A DNA stretch of 64,000 nt from Geitlerinema sp. BBD 1991-9 (GTDB lineage Bacteria; Cyanobacteriota; Cyanobacteriia; Cyanobacteriales; Geitlerinemataceae). The notes below the pieces were generated by a model that did not search any database, was not told where the DNA came from, and saw only the letters and a program-made list of their open reading frames with translations. Below, one piece after another: positions 17,756 through 26,914 of the stretch; positions within the stretch are counted from its first letter, which is position 1, and the number at the start of each line of letters is the position of its first letter. The translations under genes and the position numbers were made by a program. The DNA is taken from NCBI GenBank assembly GCA_001657325.1, contig LWRO01000013.1, forward strand, positions 17,747-81,746. The letters run 5' to 3'.

Positions 17756-19678
17756 GTGTCAGCGAACACTGTTCGAGAAAAGAAACCGCAGATTCCAGTG
17801 CGGCTTTTCCAATTCGTGCAATCGGTGGGTAAAGTAACGGCAACCACCCTCTTAGGAACCACGTTACTCGGCAGTTCGATCGTCGCGGGTGGTTTGGTCG
17901 GCTTGGCGATTAGCTTTCGCAATCTCCCCGACGTGCGAGTGCTGCGGAGCTATATGCCCACGGAAACGAGCCATATTTACGACGTCAACGGGGAATTGCT
18001 CTACAGCATTCATGACGAAGCCAACCGCGAAGTCATGCCCCTCAACCAGATTTCTGACAATCTCAAATTGGCAGTTCTGGGTATTGAAGACAGTCACTTT
18101 TACATTCACCAAGGGATTAACCCCGGTGCTGTTTTGCGAGCGCTTCTCGCCAACTTGGAATCGGGGGAAACGGTGGAAGGCGCATCGACCTTGACGATGC
18201 AGTTGGTGAAAAACCTGTTTCTAACCCCCGAACGGACGTTTAGCCGGAAAGTCGCTGAAGCCGTCCTCGCCATTCGTCTCGAGCAAATTCTCGATAAAAA
18301 CGAAGTCCTCGAACTGTATCTCAATCAGGTGTATTGGGGACACAACCTCTACGGTGCAGAGACCGCCGCACAAAGTTATTTCAATAAATCGGCTGCCGAT
18401 CTGACGCTGGCGGAAGCGTCGATGATGGCGGGTTTGATTCAAGCACCGGAAGAGTTCAGTCCGTTTATGGACTACCAACTCGCCAAAAGGCGACAAGCGA
18501 TCGTCTTAAACCGGTTGGTGGAATTGAAGTGGATTACGCCAGACGAAGCGACTGCTGCCAAACAGCAACCGCTGCGACTCGGTCGGGTGACGTCTTTCCA
18601 AACCAGTAAAGCGCCTTTCGTCACGGAGGCGGTGGTCAAGGAACTGACCGATCGATTCGGACGAGATGCCCTTCTCAAAGGGGGAATGCGCGTCCAAACC
18701 ACCGTCGATCTGAACATGCAGCGCGTCGCGGAACAGACGGCTCGCGATTGGCACCAACGGCTGTTCGAGCAAGGGCTGTACTACAATTTTGAGGAAGGAC
18801 AGATCGCCCTCGTTGCGGTCGATCCGAGAACGCATTTCGTCAAAGCGATCGTGGGCGGGTACGATTACAACGCCAGTCAGTTCAACCGCGCCACTCAAGC
18901 CCGACGTCAACCGGGATCGTCGTTTAAGCCCTTCGTGTACTATACAGCGTTTGCATCGGGAGGCTACGGCCCGGAGTCTCCCGTTGACGACAGCCCGGTG
19001 AAATATCCGGATGGGGATGGATACTATATCCCTCAGAATTATGGGGGAAGCTTTTCGGGAACGGTGAGCGTGCGGAAAGCGGTTGAGGTCTCGCTGAACA
19101 TTCCAGCGGTGAAAATCGGTCAGGAGATCGGTTTGAACAACGTGATCGAAACTTGCCGCATGTTGGGCATCGCAAGTCCCATCGATCCGGTGATTTCGCT
19201 ACCGTTAGGATCGGTGGATTTGACCCCGTTGGAAATGGCTTCGGCTTACGCGACGTTTGCGAGTAACGGTTGGCAGTCTGATACGACGCTGATCGTTCAG
19301 GTGACTGATAGTGCTGGGAACGTCATGCTCGATAACACGCCCAAACCCCGGTTGGTTCTCGATCCTTGGGCGACGGCATCTTTGTCGAACGTGTTACAAG
19401 GGGTGATCGATCGAGGGACGGCGACCACCGCGAAGCTCGGTCGACCGGCAGCTGGAAAAACGGGAACGACGTCTTCGGAGCGAGATATTTGGTTCGTCGG
19501 CTATGTCCCACAGCTTTCGGTCGCGGTTTGGGCGGGGAACGACAACAACGCCCCCCTAGGATACGGTGCAACGGGTGGGGGGTTTGTCGCGCCGGTGTGG
19601 AAAGATTTCATGCAAAAAGCCTTGGCGAACGAACCGGTGGTTAATTTTAAATCGCCATCGGATTTCGATCGGCCGTAA
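17756..19678 (+). CDS. class A penicillin-binding protein (PBP1A type)
   Basis: This 640-residue bifunctional enzyme builds and cross-links peptidoglycan. A single N-terminal membrane segment spans about residues 33-57. The GT51 glycosyltransferase follows with the catalytic glutamate in EDSHFYIHQG (about 111) and the STLTMQLVKN block. The transpeptidase has the SxxK serine in PGSSFKP (about 387), SLN as the SxN motif, and KTGTTS (about 567). The start is GTG with GGAGGAAG eleven bases upstream. There is no C-terminal extension. The protein acts on the periplasmic face of the inner membrane. It uses the same precursor pathway as murE and dapL. Confidence 0.93.
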   Translation: MSANTVREKKPQIPVRLFQFVQSVGKVTATTLLGTTLLGSSIVAGGLVGLAISFRNLPDVRVLRSYMPTETSHIYDVNGELLYSIHDEANREVMPLNQISDNLKLAVLGIEDSHFYIHQGINPGAVLRALLANLESGETVEGASTLTMQLVKNLFLTPERTFSRKVAEAVLAIRLEQILDKNEVLELYLNQVYWGHNLYGAETAAQSYFNKSAADLTLAEASMMAGLIQAPEEFSPFMDYQLAKRRQAIVLNRLVELKWITPDEATAAKQQPLRLGRVTSFQTSKAPFVTEAVVKELTDRFGRDALLKGGMRVQTTVDLNMQRVAEQTARDWHQRLFEQGLYYNFEEGQIALVAVDPRTHFVKAIVGGYDYNASQFNRATQARRQPGSSFKPFVYYTAFASGGYGPESPVDDSPVKYPDGDGYYIPQNYGGSFSGTVSVRKAVEVSLNIPAVKIGQEIGLNNVIETCRMLGIASPIDPVISLPLGSVDLTPLEMASAYATFASNGWQSDTTLIVQVTDSAGNVMLDNTPKPRLVLDPWATASLSNVLQGVIDRGTATTAKLGRPAAGKTGTTSSERDIWFVGYVPQLSVAVWAGNDNNAPLGYGATGGGFVAPVWKDFMQKALANEPVVNFKSPSDFDRP

Positions 19679-19691
19679 TCGATGCAGACGA

Positions 19692-20006
19692 TCAATGGAT
19701 GTCTTTTTTCATGCGTTCTAAGGTTTCGTGCATTCGATCGAACATTTGTTGCGGCGTCATCCCGAACTGCTGTAACTGGGTGTTGAGCTGTTGCACGGTC
19801 ATTTGCGCCATGAAGTCTTCGGAGAGTTCAAAGCGTTTCATGAAAATGCGATAGCGATCCATCATTTCTTCCATGCGTTCGATGTACTGTTTTTTCCCTT
19901 CTCGATCGAACTTGCCGTATTTACTCCCCAGCTCGACGAGAGATTGATAGTCCTCGAACAATTTTTTGGCTTCTTGCTGAACGATTTCTGATTCAAAAAA
20001 ACTCAT
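19692..20006 (-). CDS. DUF1825 family protein
   Basis: This 104-residue helical protein begins MSFFESEIVQQEAKKLFEDY, which is the signature start of the cyanobacterial DUF1825 family. Two helical hairpins rich in Met and Gln follow (QMTVQQLNTQLQQFGMTP). No catalytic residues are evident and the function is unknown. It ends 13 bases from the convergent PBP gene. A longer in-frame start at 20039 adds 11 basic residues and is not conserved. Confidence 0.85.
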   Translation of the reverse strand: MSFFESEIVQQEAKKLFEDYQSLVELGSKYGKFDREGKKQYIERMEEMMDRYRIFMKRFELSEDFMAQMTVQQLNTQLQQFGMTPQQMFDRMHETLERMKKDIH

Positions 20007-20187
20007 TGCAAACGTCCTTATTATTCTCGATCGTTTCAACTGAAAAACGGTAATTTCCGACTGCGATCGAACTGACCCGGTCTAACCTTATCTTAGGACA
20101 CAGTAAAGTCTCAATTCAATTGTCTACAGGTTGGGTTTTCCCAACCCCGAAACTTGAAAGACAACCTCAAAGACTCGTTACAGACGT

Positions 20188-20814
20188 ATGACCCAATCCT
20201 ACGGTTTAGCTCTTCACACAACAACTTCACAACTCGGTTTAGCCATTAACGACTTTCGCGGTGACGCTCGCTGTCACACTTGGAATCTCGATCGATCGCT
20301 CTCGACACACTTGCACGTCACACTCGCCGAGTTTCTCGCTCCTCAAACCTGGCAGGATCTCGCCTTTCTCGCTGTTGCCAAAGGCCCCGGAAGTTTTACG
20401 GGAACGCGCATCGGGGTCGTTACGGCCCGCGTTCTCGCCCAACAGCTAGAGATTCCGCTGTTCGCAGTCTCGACGCTCGCCGCTGTCGCTCGTGTGTCTC
20501 AGGCGAACGACGATACAGATCTCGCGATTCAAATGCTCGCCGCACGAGGACAACTCTTCACCGCCATCTACAAGCGCTCGCCCGACGGACATCTCGCGAC
20601 GCTGCTTCCCGACACCGTTTCTACTGTCGAACAGTGGGCGCAGACGCTCGATCGATGGCAAGCGCCCTATACGCTCGTCAAAGCCGACGAAGCAACGCTC
20701 GCCACTTCTGTCAGCAGCCTACTCGAACTCGCCAGTTTCGATTACCAACACGGCTTGCGCCCCCACTGGTCGAGTGCGATCCCCTTCTACGGACAGCATC
20801 CCGTCGTGAGTTGA
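20188..20814 (+). CDS. tsaB: tRNA threonylcarbamoyladenosine protein TsaB
   Basis: This 208-residue ASKHA-fold protein partners TsaD, TsaE and TsaC in making t6A37 on ANN-decoding tRNAs. The N-terminus MTQSYGLALHTTTSQLGLA replaces the catalytic residues of TsaD. The motif KGPGSFTGTRIG (about 72-83) is diagnostic. It lacks the metal-binding histidines of TsaD, as expected for TsaB. No other t6A gene is in the window. Confidence 0.92.
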   Translation: MTQSYGLALHTTTSQLGLAINDFRGDARCHTWNLDRSLSTHLHVTLAEFLAPQTWQDLAFLAVAKGPGSFTGTRIGVVTARVLAQQLEIPLFAVSTLAAVARVSQANDDTDLAIQMLAARGQLFTAIYKRSPDGHLATLLPDTVSTVEQWAQTLDRWQAPYTLVKADEATLATSVSSLLELASFDYQHGLRPHWSSAIPFYGQHPVVS

Positions 20815-20900
20815 GGCGGTAAGGTGATGATGAGGTCGTGAAGTTCGATCGTGAGATTGACAATCTCCCCATCTCTCCCGCCAGTCATCTCCTCATCGGG

Positions 20901-21410
20901 CTATTGCCCCATTCGATCGTCTCCCCATCCGGTCATTTTTCCGTCTTCCAACGCGGGATCGCAGCGAATTTCGATGAGGAAGCCGTCAGGATCGTAGAAA
21001 TAGACTCCTCGTCCCGTCGGACGACTGACTGGGCCGTGGGAAATGGGAACGTCGTGCTGGCGCAGAACGAGTACGGCCAAATCGAATTCTTTGGGATCGA
21101 CATCAAACGAGAGATGGTTCGCACGGGTAAACTCTCGGGTGGGGTCGGGATCGGGGGGCGGTAGTTCTGGTTCCCAAAATAAATCCAAAACGGTTCCATC
21201 CGGCGTCACGAAACTGGCCACTTTACCCGCTTCGACCAAACTCTTGAGCGTGGCCGGAACACTCTCTCCAGTCAACTCCTGCAAGCCCAGCATTTCACCA
21301 TAAAACTGCCGAGATTTTTGTAAGTTTTTAGCGTTCAGTGCTACATGATGAACGCGCCGCAGCGTGCCGGGGGGTAGCGTGGGCTTTTTTGTATCTGCTG
21401 AAAATTGCAT
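20901..21410 (-). CDS. VOC-family (glyoxalase/dioxygenase-fold) protein
   Basis: This 169-residue protein contains one vicinal-oxygen-chelate domain. Metal ligands are suggested by VHHVALNAKN (His near 22), NHLSFDVD (His near 93) and LIEIRCDP (Glu near 152). The motif GVYFYDPDGFLIEI is the conserved second beta-alpha-beta module end. The reaction could be dioxygenase, isomerase or lyase chemistry. A short Pro-rich N-terminus precedes the domain. It is on the same strand as, and 53 bases downstream of, the Get3-like gene. Confidence 0.8.
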   Translation of the reverse strand: MQFSADTKKPTLPPGTLRRVHHVALNAKNLQKSRQFYGEMLGLQELTGESVPATLKSLVEAGKVASFVTPDGTVLDLFWEPELPPPDPDPTREFTRANHLSFDVDPKEFDLAVLVLRQHDVPISHGPVSRPTGRGVYFYDPDGFLIEIRCDPALEDGKMTGWGDDRMGQ

Positions 21411-21463
21411 AACCCATCACTCGCATAACTTCTTTTAACTCTAGTTTAACGCTGCAATTGCCC

Positions 21464-22651
21464 TTAAACTCGAGTAACTTCGGCAAACTTAATTTTTAGA
21501 TAGTCGTCTTCCATTTTGGCTCCCGACGGTTGTAGGGCTGCCAAGGCTTGGGGCAATACGAGATTGCGGCGGTGATTGCCGATCCGAATGTTGAGTTCGT
21601 CCCCAGTTTTGGACAGTTGAATTTTGTCTTTCGGCGTGCCGGGTAAGTACAGCTCTAAACAGTAAATCCCCAGATCTTGCACGACTCGAATCGTGTTTTC
21701 GTGATAGTACACTTGGCTGGGATCGTCATCGTCGTAAAGGGTTTCTTTCAGACGTTCCAAAGCTGCCAGTCCACACATTTCTTCAGAGTACAAGGGAACT
21801 TCTTTCACGGGCAGGGGTTGGAAGTTGTTATAAATTTCTTGCTTGTACTGCTGTTGTTGTTCTTTCCAACGCTGGAAGAATGGGTCGTTGACGCTATTGG
21901 GAAGGATGCGGTTGGCTACGACGAGATCGGTCGCCACGTTGTATAAACTCAAATAAGCATGGGCGCGTAGAGATTCTTTAATCACCATGCGCTCGGGATT
22001 CATGACTAATCGAACTGTGGTTTTCGTGTTGTCGGTGAGGATTTTTTCGAGTTCTTCAATTTGCTGGTAAAACTCATAAGGTGCGTCCATGACCTCCTTG
22101 TCGGGTAGTGAGAATCCGGCAATCGGTTTGAATAGAGGTTCTACGAGCGGACGTAAGGCGACAGAGATTCCCTGTAACGGTTTATAAAATCGTCTCATAT
22201 ACCATCCACCGACTTCGGGAATGCTCAGTAGTCGCAAAGCAGTTCCCGTCGGTGCGGAATCGACGATCAGCACGTCGTATTCGCCTTCATCGTAGTGGCG
22301 TTTCATTCGCACTAATCCGAAGATTTCGTCCATTCCTGGAAGGATCGCCAGTTCTTCGGCTTGAACGCCTTCCAAACCTCGTGCTTGTAGGACTTGGGTA
22401 ATGTAACGTTGGACGGCACCCCAGTTTTCTGCCAGTTCGACGAGGGCATCGAGTTCGGCTCCCCACAGGTTTTCTTTGACGAGACGGGGTTCGTGACTCA
22501 GCTCGACATCAAAGCTATCAGCGAGAGAGTGAGCCGGATCGGTGCTGAGGACGAGGGTTTTGTAGCCCAACTCGGCACACCGCAGTCCCGTGGCTGCGGC
22601 GACGGAAGTTTTCCCAACGCCCCCTTTTCCGGTCATGAGGATGATTCGCAT
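21464..22651 (-). CDS. Get3/ArsA-like ATPase with C-terminal crystallin domain
   Basis: This 395-residue ATPase starts [20 protein letters not shown], the deviant Walker A with its signature lysine at the P-loop. [14 protein letters not shown] is switch I, and [11 protein letters not shown] is switch [13 protein letters not shown] lies in the hydrophobic-groove region. The last 75 residues (from about 320) are a beta-rich HSP20/alpha-crystallin-like domain ending in LKIKFAEV. Eukaryotic Get3 targets tail-anchored proteins, while ArsA pumps arsenite. The paired arsenite cysteines of ArsA are not obvious, so a chaperone or targeting role is likelier. No arsenic genes surround it. Confidence 0.85.
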   Translation of the reverse strand: MRIILMTGKGGVGKTSVAAATGLRCAELGYKTLVLSTDPAHSLADSFDVELSHEPRLVKENLWGAELDALVELAENWGAVQRYITQVLQARGLEGVQAEELAILPGMDEIFGLVRMKRHYDEGEYDVLIVDSAPTGTALRLLSIPEVGGWYMRRFYKPLQGISVALRPLVEPLFKPIAGFSLPDKEVMDAPYEFYQQIEELEKILTDNTKTTVRLVMNPERMVIKESLRAHAYLSLYNVATDLVVANRILPNSVNDPFFQRWKEQQQQYKQEIYNNFQPLPVKEVPLYSEEMCGLAALERLKETLYDDDDPSQVYYHENTIRVVQDLGIYCLELYLPGTPKDKIQLSKTGDELNIRIGNHRRNLVLPQALAALQPSGAKMEDDYLKIKFAEVTRV

Positions 22652-22766
22652 CGTCCGGCTCCTTTGCTGAAAATCGCTACATATTTTTTTACTTTAGCGG
22701 TTTTGTTTCAAATTGTAAGGTACGGTCGAGGCAAGGTTTTCCCGCCTAGCGCGTCCCTCAGTCTCT

Positions 22767-23144
22767 CTAACGGGGAAAATGCTGTTTGACGACGTCCCAC
22801 CGAGAGCAGTTCCAGTAGTCGATGTGGCGGACGATTCGATCGGCGGAGTCGAGTTCGAGTTCGCTCCATCCGGGGATAGCAATACGGGGATACCCGGGGA
22901 GTGGGGTATTCCAGTTTAGTGTCCATCGAGCTTTGATGAGGTTGTTGGTTCGATCGATCTGATGTAGGTCTAATCGGATATCGCGAAACCAGGTGCGAAT
23001 GAAGTCGATGTTCTGTCGGTATCGATCGAGTCCTCGAAACTGGTTGAGGGGATCTTGAAAGTAGACATCTTCGGCGTAGATGTCATAGGTTTGGTTTTCG
23101 GGGAAGTTTTCGTAATCCTGTTTGAGAATTGCAAGGATATCCAT
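22767..23144 (-). CDS. DUF2358 / SnoaL-like protein
   Basis: This 125-residue protein has a cone-shaped NTF2-like fold: MDILAILKQDYENFP, then YAEDVYFQDPLNQFRG and RWTLNWNTPLPG. The pattern matches DUF2358, found in cyanobacteria and plant plastids. No catalytic function is established. I start at MDILAIL since the 29 upstream in-frame residues are basic and low complexity. It lies 115 bases upstream of the Get3-like gene on the same strand. Confidence 0.8.
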   Translation of the reverse strand: MDILAILKQDYENFPENQTYDIYAEDVYFQDPLNQFRGLDRYRQNIDFIRTWFRDIRLDLHQIDRTNNLIKARWTLNWNTPLPGYPRIAIPGWSELELDSADRIVRHIDYWNCSRWDVVKQHFPR

Positions 23145-23449
23145 AGCGAGATATGCGGATCGATCGACGGCGCGGTTTCGATCGATCTTAACGTTGAGAC
23201 TCGATCGAGATCGTTTCGATCGTAACCACAAAACTTTAAAGCTATATAAAGACCAATAAGATGATATTTTTTATCAACACCAAGCTTGGATTTTAGAGAA
23301 ATTGCAAAGCAACATCAAAGTAGCTTTACTTAGCCAGCGTTGCAGATCTTAATACTTTTTCGGTAATTTCAATTCATAGCAGCAAGAATTTTTAACTATT
23401 TGACTTGAGATTAAGATGCTATACTTTAGCTCAGATCGCATAAAATTTT
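23145..23449. other. AT-rich divergent promoter region
   Basis: This 305-bp AT-rich gap separates DUF2358 (leftward) from a four-gene rightward operon. A TATACT box at 23420-23425 lies 24 bases before the first ATG of the operon and could be its -10 element, but the -35 candidates are badly spaced. Confidence 0.4.
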
Positions 23450-24502
23450 ATGGATTTACCGATGAAACAAATCGTCAAAAAACCTGTGAGAATCGCGATC
23501 GTTCCTATTTGCATGGCGTTATGGGTTGGTATTTTTCCAAATGTCACCCGTGCATTAGAAGTGGTGGTTGCTCAACAGGTTCGATCGAGTCTTTCGAGTT
23601 GGGAAGCCTTCACTTCGGAAGGGGGACAGTTCAACGTTCAAATTCCTCGACAACCCGAAGCGAGAGCGAGAACAACAACCGTTTTGGGAAAACCGATCGA
23701 TTGGAACGTGTTTCGAGCTGATGAAGGTTCGGAAACCTATGCTGTTGTTTATACCGATTTAACTGACGCGATTACAGAAGGTGGATCGAAGTCCTTTTTG
23801 GCGAGTATCGTCAACGATTTACTCGCAGAAGCAGAACTCGAAAATTTAGCCGAGCGTAGCCAGCGTATTTCGTTTAGTGGTTATCCCGGTCGCGAATTCT
23901 TAGGCGTTAGCAACGGCCAGATCGTTGCTATTCGATTGTACTTAATTGAAGACCGTCTCTACGGATTGTTTGCACGAACGGATGAGCTATCTCATGCGAC
24001 GTGGTTTCTCGAGTCATTTCAGGCTCGTCCGTTATGGCCAGTTGTGACATCAGTTTCGGGAAATTTTAGCGTTGCGTTTCCGGTCGATTATCAAGAGGAA
24101 ACAGACACAATCGAGCTGAACGGCGAACAATTAAATTGGACGCTTTATAAAGCACGAGATACGTTTCACTTGGACGATCGAGATCGAACATCTGACGATG
24201 GAGATTTATATGTTGTCGGTTATACGGATCTCCCTGAAAACTTTACAACACCCAGCATCGAAACGTCTTTAACAAAGGTTGGAAACGAACTCCTCGATCG
24301 CGTTAATTTACAGCCGTTACAAGAACACGGTCGATCGATTTCCCTCGACAATTATCCCGGGCGAGAATATATTGGCATTGTCTCCAGTCGATCGATCGCT
24401 TTACGCTTGTATGTTGTCGATCGTCGTCTTTACGCACTGATTTCGGTCGCTGATGATGTGGAAAGCGTCAGCCGCTTCCTCAATTCGTTTACGCTGCAAT
24501 AG
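23450..24502 (+). CDS. exported protein with two tandem homologous domains
   Basis: This 350-residue protein has a signal peptide (positively charged start, hydrophobic run ending near NVTRALE). The mature part consists of two copies of one roughly 145-residue domain. Shared landmarks are GQFNVQIP versus GNFSVAFP, IDWNVF versus LNWTLY, VVYTDL versus VGYTDL, GYPGREFLG versus NYPGREYIG, and RLYGLFA versus RLYALIS. I do not recognise a named function. The protein would be periplasmic. It is the first gene of a tight four-gene set; the next gene starts 15 bases on. ATG 23462 is an alternative start. Confidence 0.7.
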   Translation: MDLPMKQIVKKPVRIAIVPICMALWVGIFPNVTRALEVVVAQQVRSSLSSWEAFTSEGGQFNVQIPRQPEARARTTTVLGKPIDWNVFRADEGSETYAVVYTDLTDAITEGGSKSFLASIVNDLLAEAELENLAERSQRISFSGYPGREFLGVSNGQIVAIRLYLIEDRLYGLFARTDELSHATWFLESFQARPLWPVVTSVSGNFSVAFPVDYQEETDTIELNGEQLNWTLYKARDTFHLDDRDRTSDDGDLYVVGYTDLPENFTTPSIETSLTKVGNELLDRVNLQPLQEHGRSISLDNYPGREYIGIVSSRSIALRLYVVDRRLYALISVADDVESVSRFLNSFTLQ

Positions 24503-24517
24503 TTGGGAGAAATTGAA

Positions 24518-24781
24518 ATGAATCGTTGGTTGGTCTTACTGGTCATTGCCGTTGCTGTTTTGGGAATTGCACCTTATTCAGTGCGATCCCAAAATATTTC
24601 ACTATCTTCAGATAAAACTGTTCCTAACACGTTAAAAGGCGTATTCGACGAAATTGACGAAGCGGTTGAAGATTTTGAAGCTGAAGAGTTTGAGATTGAA
24701 GACATCGAAGCTGAAGAACTCGATGGGGAGCGAGTTCGAGAAAACTCGGAAAATCGACAAGAGCGGCGAGAACGTTTCTAA
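24518..24781 (+). CDS. small acidic exported protein
   Basis: This 87-residue protein has a signal peptide of about 29 residues. The mature part is very acidic, with repeated E-A/I-E-E/D units (DFEAEEFEIEDIEAEELD), and ends in a basic tail, RQERRERF. No fold or function is recognised. GGGAG precedes the ATG. It is the second gene of the operon. Confidence 0.55.
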   Translation: MNRWLVLLVIAVAVLGIAPYSVRSQNISLSSDKTVPNTLKGVFDEIDEAVEDFEAEEFEIEDIEAEELDGERVRENSENRQERRERF

Positions 24782-24834
24782 TTGTCCTCAAGATCGATTC
24801 AGTCTCGATCGATCTTTGCTACTCTTGAGAATTG

Positions 24835-25413
24835 ATGCAACGATTAGAATATTGGTTGACCCCGCTTTTACTGGTTACGATTGCGATCGTACAAATTTAT
24901 CTAGCGAGTACTGCTAATCTATCCCCCTGGAAAGGTGGAGGATTTGGGATGTTTTCAACGATCGACGCTCCCTCAATGCGCGTTTTGCTCGCTGAAGGGG
25001 TAGATACCGAAAATCAACTCGTGCGTTTAGACGTATTCGGAGACTTAGATAAACCAACGCGCCGTCGTCTTCAGGCTTTACCGAAAGTAGACGATCTCGA
25101 GGAAATCGCGCAACAACTGCTCGCGCAGGAATTTGTCCCGATCGAGATTCGCCGAGAAGTCATTTACAAAAAATTACAAGCCGAAAATCCCTCGATCGAG
25201 TTTCCCCAAATTGAGACGCGATCGAATTCACAACCCTTATATCGAATTAAATCGCCACGCGATCCGATCGATCTCGAGCGTCCCATCAAAACCTTAAAGC
25301 GCGCTCGATTGCAATGGTTACGACTTCGGTTCGATGTCGATCGAACTCGAATGTGGATCGAGCCGATGACTGATGCGATTGAAGTAAGCCGTATAGCAAA
25401 AAACGAGCCGTGA
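24835..25413 (+). CDS. membrane-anchored protein with GGGFGMFST motif
   Basis: This 192-residue protein has one N-terminal membrane helix (about 6-27), then a conspicuous motif SPWKGGGFGMFSTID, then a soluble alpha/beta region of 140 residues and a short C-terminal strand-rich segment. The motif just after the membrane helix suggests a function at the membrane surface. No enzyme family is recognised. Its stop codon overlaps the GTG start of the next gene by four bases (GTGA), which indicates translational coupling with the HTTM-like protein. Confidence 0.65.
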   Translation: MQRLEYWLTPLLLVTIAIVQIYLASTANLSPWKGGGFGMFSTIDAPSMRVLLAEGVDTENQLVRLDVFGDLDKPTRRRLQALPKVDDLEEIAQQLLAQEFVPIEIRREVIYKKLQAENPSIEFPQIETRSNSQPLYRIKSPRDPIDLERPIKTLKRARLQWLRLRFDVDRTRMWIEPMTDAIEVSRIAKNEP

Positions 25414-26276
25414 ACGTATTGGTGCAGCTTAGAAGTGGAATTCAAGCAGTTTTTGAGGAATTACTCAGCCAACCCCGACATCTTTTAGTTCTGCGACTGA
25501 CACTTCTACTCTTGCTTTTTTACGGTTCGAGTACCGTTTTTCTCGATCTGACTTTGCGCGTCGTTTGTAGCTTGATGCTTCTGTCTTCAACCTTGACGGT
25601 GAGTCCCGTAGCTTGGACGATCGTGTGTGGTTTAGTGTGGTGGACGAACGCACTCCATTGGCTTTGGATCGACAATCATCAATTTTTGATTAGTTATTGG
25701 TGTTTAGCCTGTGCGTTAGCAACGGCTTCTCGATCGATCGACTCAGTTTTAGCGTGGAACGGTCAAATTTTAATTGGTCTGACGTTTTTATTCGCAACAA
25801 TTTGGAAAGTCATCGGTGGCGAATATTGGGACGGATCGTTTTTTCTTTACACGTTACTGACGGACAGCCGAATTGCTTCACTTACAAGTTTTGTAGGAGG
25901 AGTAACGCCTGATGTTTTGCCTCAAAATCGCTGGCTTGAATCAGCTCTACAATTTTACCCTGATGTTGATACAAGCGTGACGCTTGGCAGCAATTTTCGG
26001 ATCGAACTGTTCGCACGAGTCGCTTCTTATTGGACAATACTGATTGAAGGTAGTATTGCGGCTTTATTTTTGATGAAAGCAAATGACTGGTTCGTTCGGG
26101 TACGAGATATTTTGCTAATGGTTTTTCTCGTAACAACGTATTTTGTATTACCCGTTCTCGGATTTGCCTACATTCTCATTATTATGGCCTTAGCACAATG
26201 TTCGATCGATCGACCTAAAACCCGAATAGTTTATTTGAGCATTTTGGGTCTATTACAGTTTGCTAGAATACTCTAA
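25410..26276 (+). CDS. HTTM-like polytopic membrane protein
   Basis: This 288-residue protein has seven or eight hydrophobic segments and small loops. The central section QILIGLTFLFATIWKVIG followed by EYWDGSFFLY recalls the Q-x-xx-F-x-A-x-x-K-x...W-x-G pattern of HTTM proteins, which share membrane topology with vitamin-K-dependent gamma-carboxylase. The carboxylase catalytic residues cannot be confirmed. It starts at GTG inside the stop of the preceding membrane-anchored protein, so the two are probably made in a fixed ratio and form a complex. Confidence 0.55.
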   Translation: MNVLVQLRSGIQAVFEELLSQPRHLLVLRLTLLLLLFYGSSTVFLDLTLRVVCSLMLLSSTLTVSPVAWTIVCGLVWWTNALHWLWIDNHQFLISYWCLACALATASRSIDSVLAWNGQILIGLTFLFATIWKVIGGEYWDGSFFLYTLLTDSRIASLTSFVGGVTPDVLPQNRWLESALQFYPDVDTSVTLGSNFRIELFARVASYWTILIEGSIAALFLMKANDWFVRVRDILLMVFLVTTYFVLPVLGFAYILIIMALAQCSIDRPKTRIVYLSILGLLQFARIL

Positions 26277-26350
26277 AATCTACTGCGTATCAAAAAAACA
26301 CAGGTTTAAAAAGCACTCTGTTTTAGATCGAATCAATAAAAAATTAAGAC

Positions 26351-26914
26351 TTATAAATCTATGTCGGGTAAATTGATATTGGGTAAGTCAATGTCGGGTA
26401 AATCAATATCGAGTAACTCTTCTCCATCAACAAGTGTTTCTTCTTCTGGTGGTTGGTATACGATTGACATTCCGGTTGAATCAGACAGATCGTTACTCAT
26501 AGCTTCAGTTTCATCTCGATCGATTAAAATTGCAGTTGCTTGACGCTCTCTCTGGTTGTTAATATATTGAACGACAAACTGTTGGTCGTTTCGGTTATAC
26601 AAGAGCTGTCCGATAGAAACTGCATTGCCGATTAAAATTCGACCGATAATGCTTCCTTCTGTTGTAAAGAGCTGCTGAGCATATTCACCCGCTGCAATTT
26701 CAACCACCTGACCTGTACGAATACTTAAATTCTCAGTTTGATATTGCTCTCGCTTGAATTCAAGGTCAATTGTCGAGGGATCGATCGAAATCGTACAGTC
26801 TTTGAATTCTTCCAGGCGGAAGTTTAGACATTTCCCTTCATAAGTTTCAGCTCTTGCGATTGTACTCCCAAGTAAGAATGGAGCAATTAAGATTAAAACT
26901 GTATACTTTGTCAT
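26351..26914 (-). CDS. exported protein with DIDLP repeat tail
   Basis: This 187-residue protein has a signal peptide (cleavage near IARAE), a beta-rich middle with two cysteines (KCLNFRLEEFKDC), and an acidic tail made of near-identical pentads: DIDLP, DIDLP, NINLP, DIDL. Function is unknown. It converges with the HTTM-like gene and has its own promoter to the right. The DNA of the tail is itself a tandem 15-bp repeat. Confidence 0.6.
   Translation of the reverse strand: MTKYTVLILIAPFLLGSTIARAETYEGKCLNFRLEEFKDCTISIDPSTIDLEFKREQYQTENLSIRTGQVVEIAAGEYAQQLFTTEGSIIGRILIGNAVSIGQLLYNRNDQQFVVQYINNQRERQATAILIDRDETEAMSNDLSDSTGMSIVYQPPEEETLVDGEELLDIDLPDIDLPNINLPDIDL

Noticed and set aside
23420..23425. 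TATACT as a firm promoter of the HTTM-like operon
   Set aside because: Nearby TTGACT and TTGAGA are only 14 and 9 bases away, which is too short for a standard spacer.
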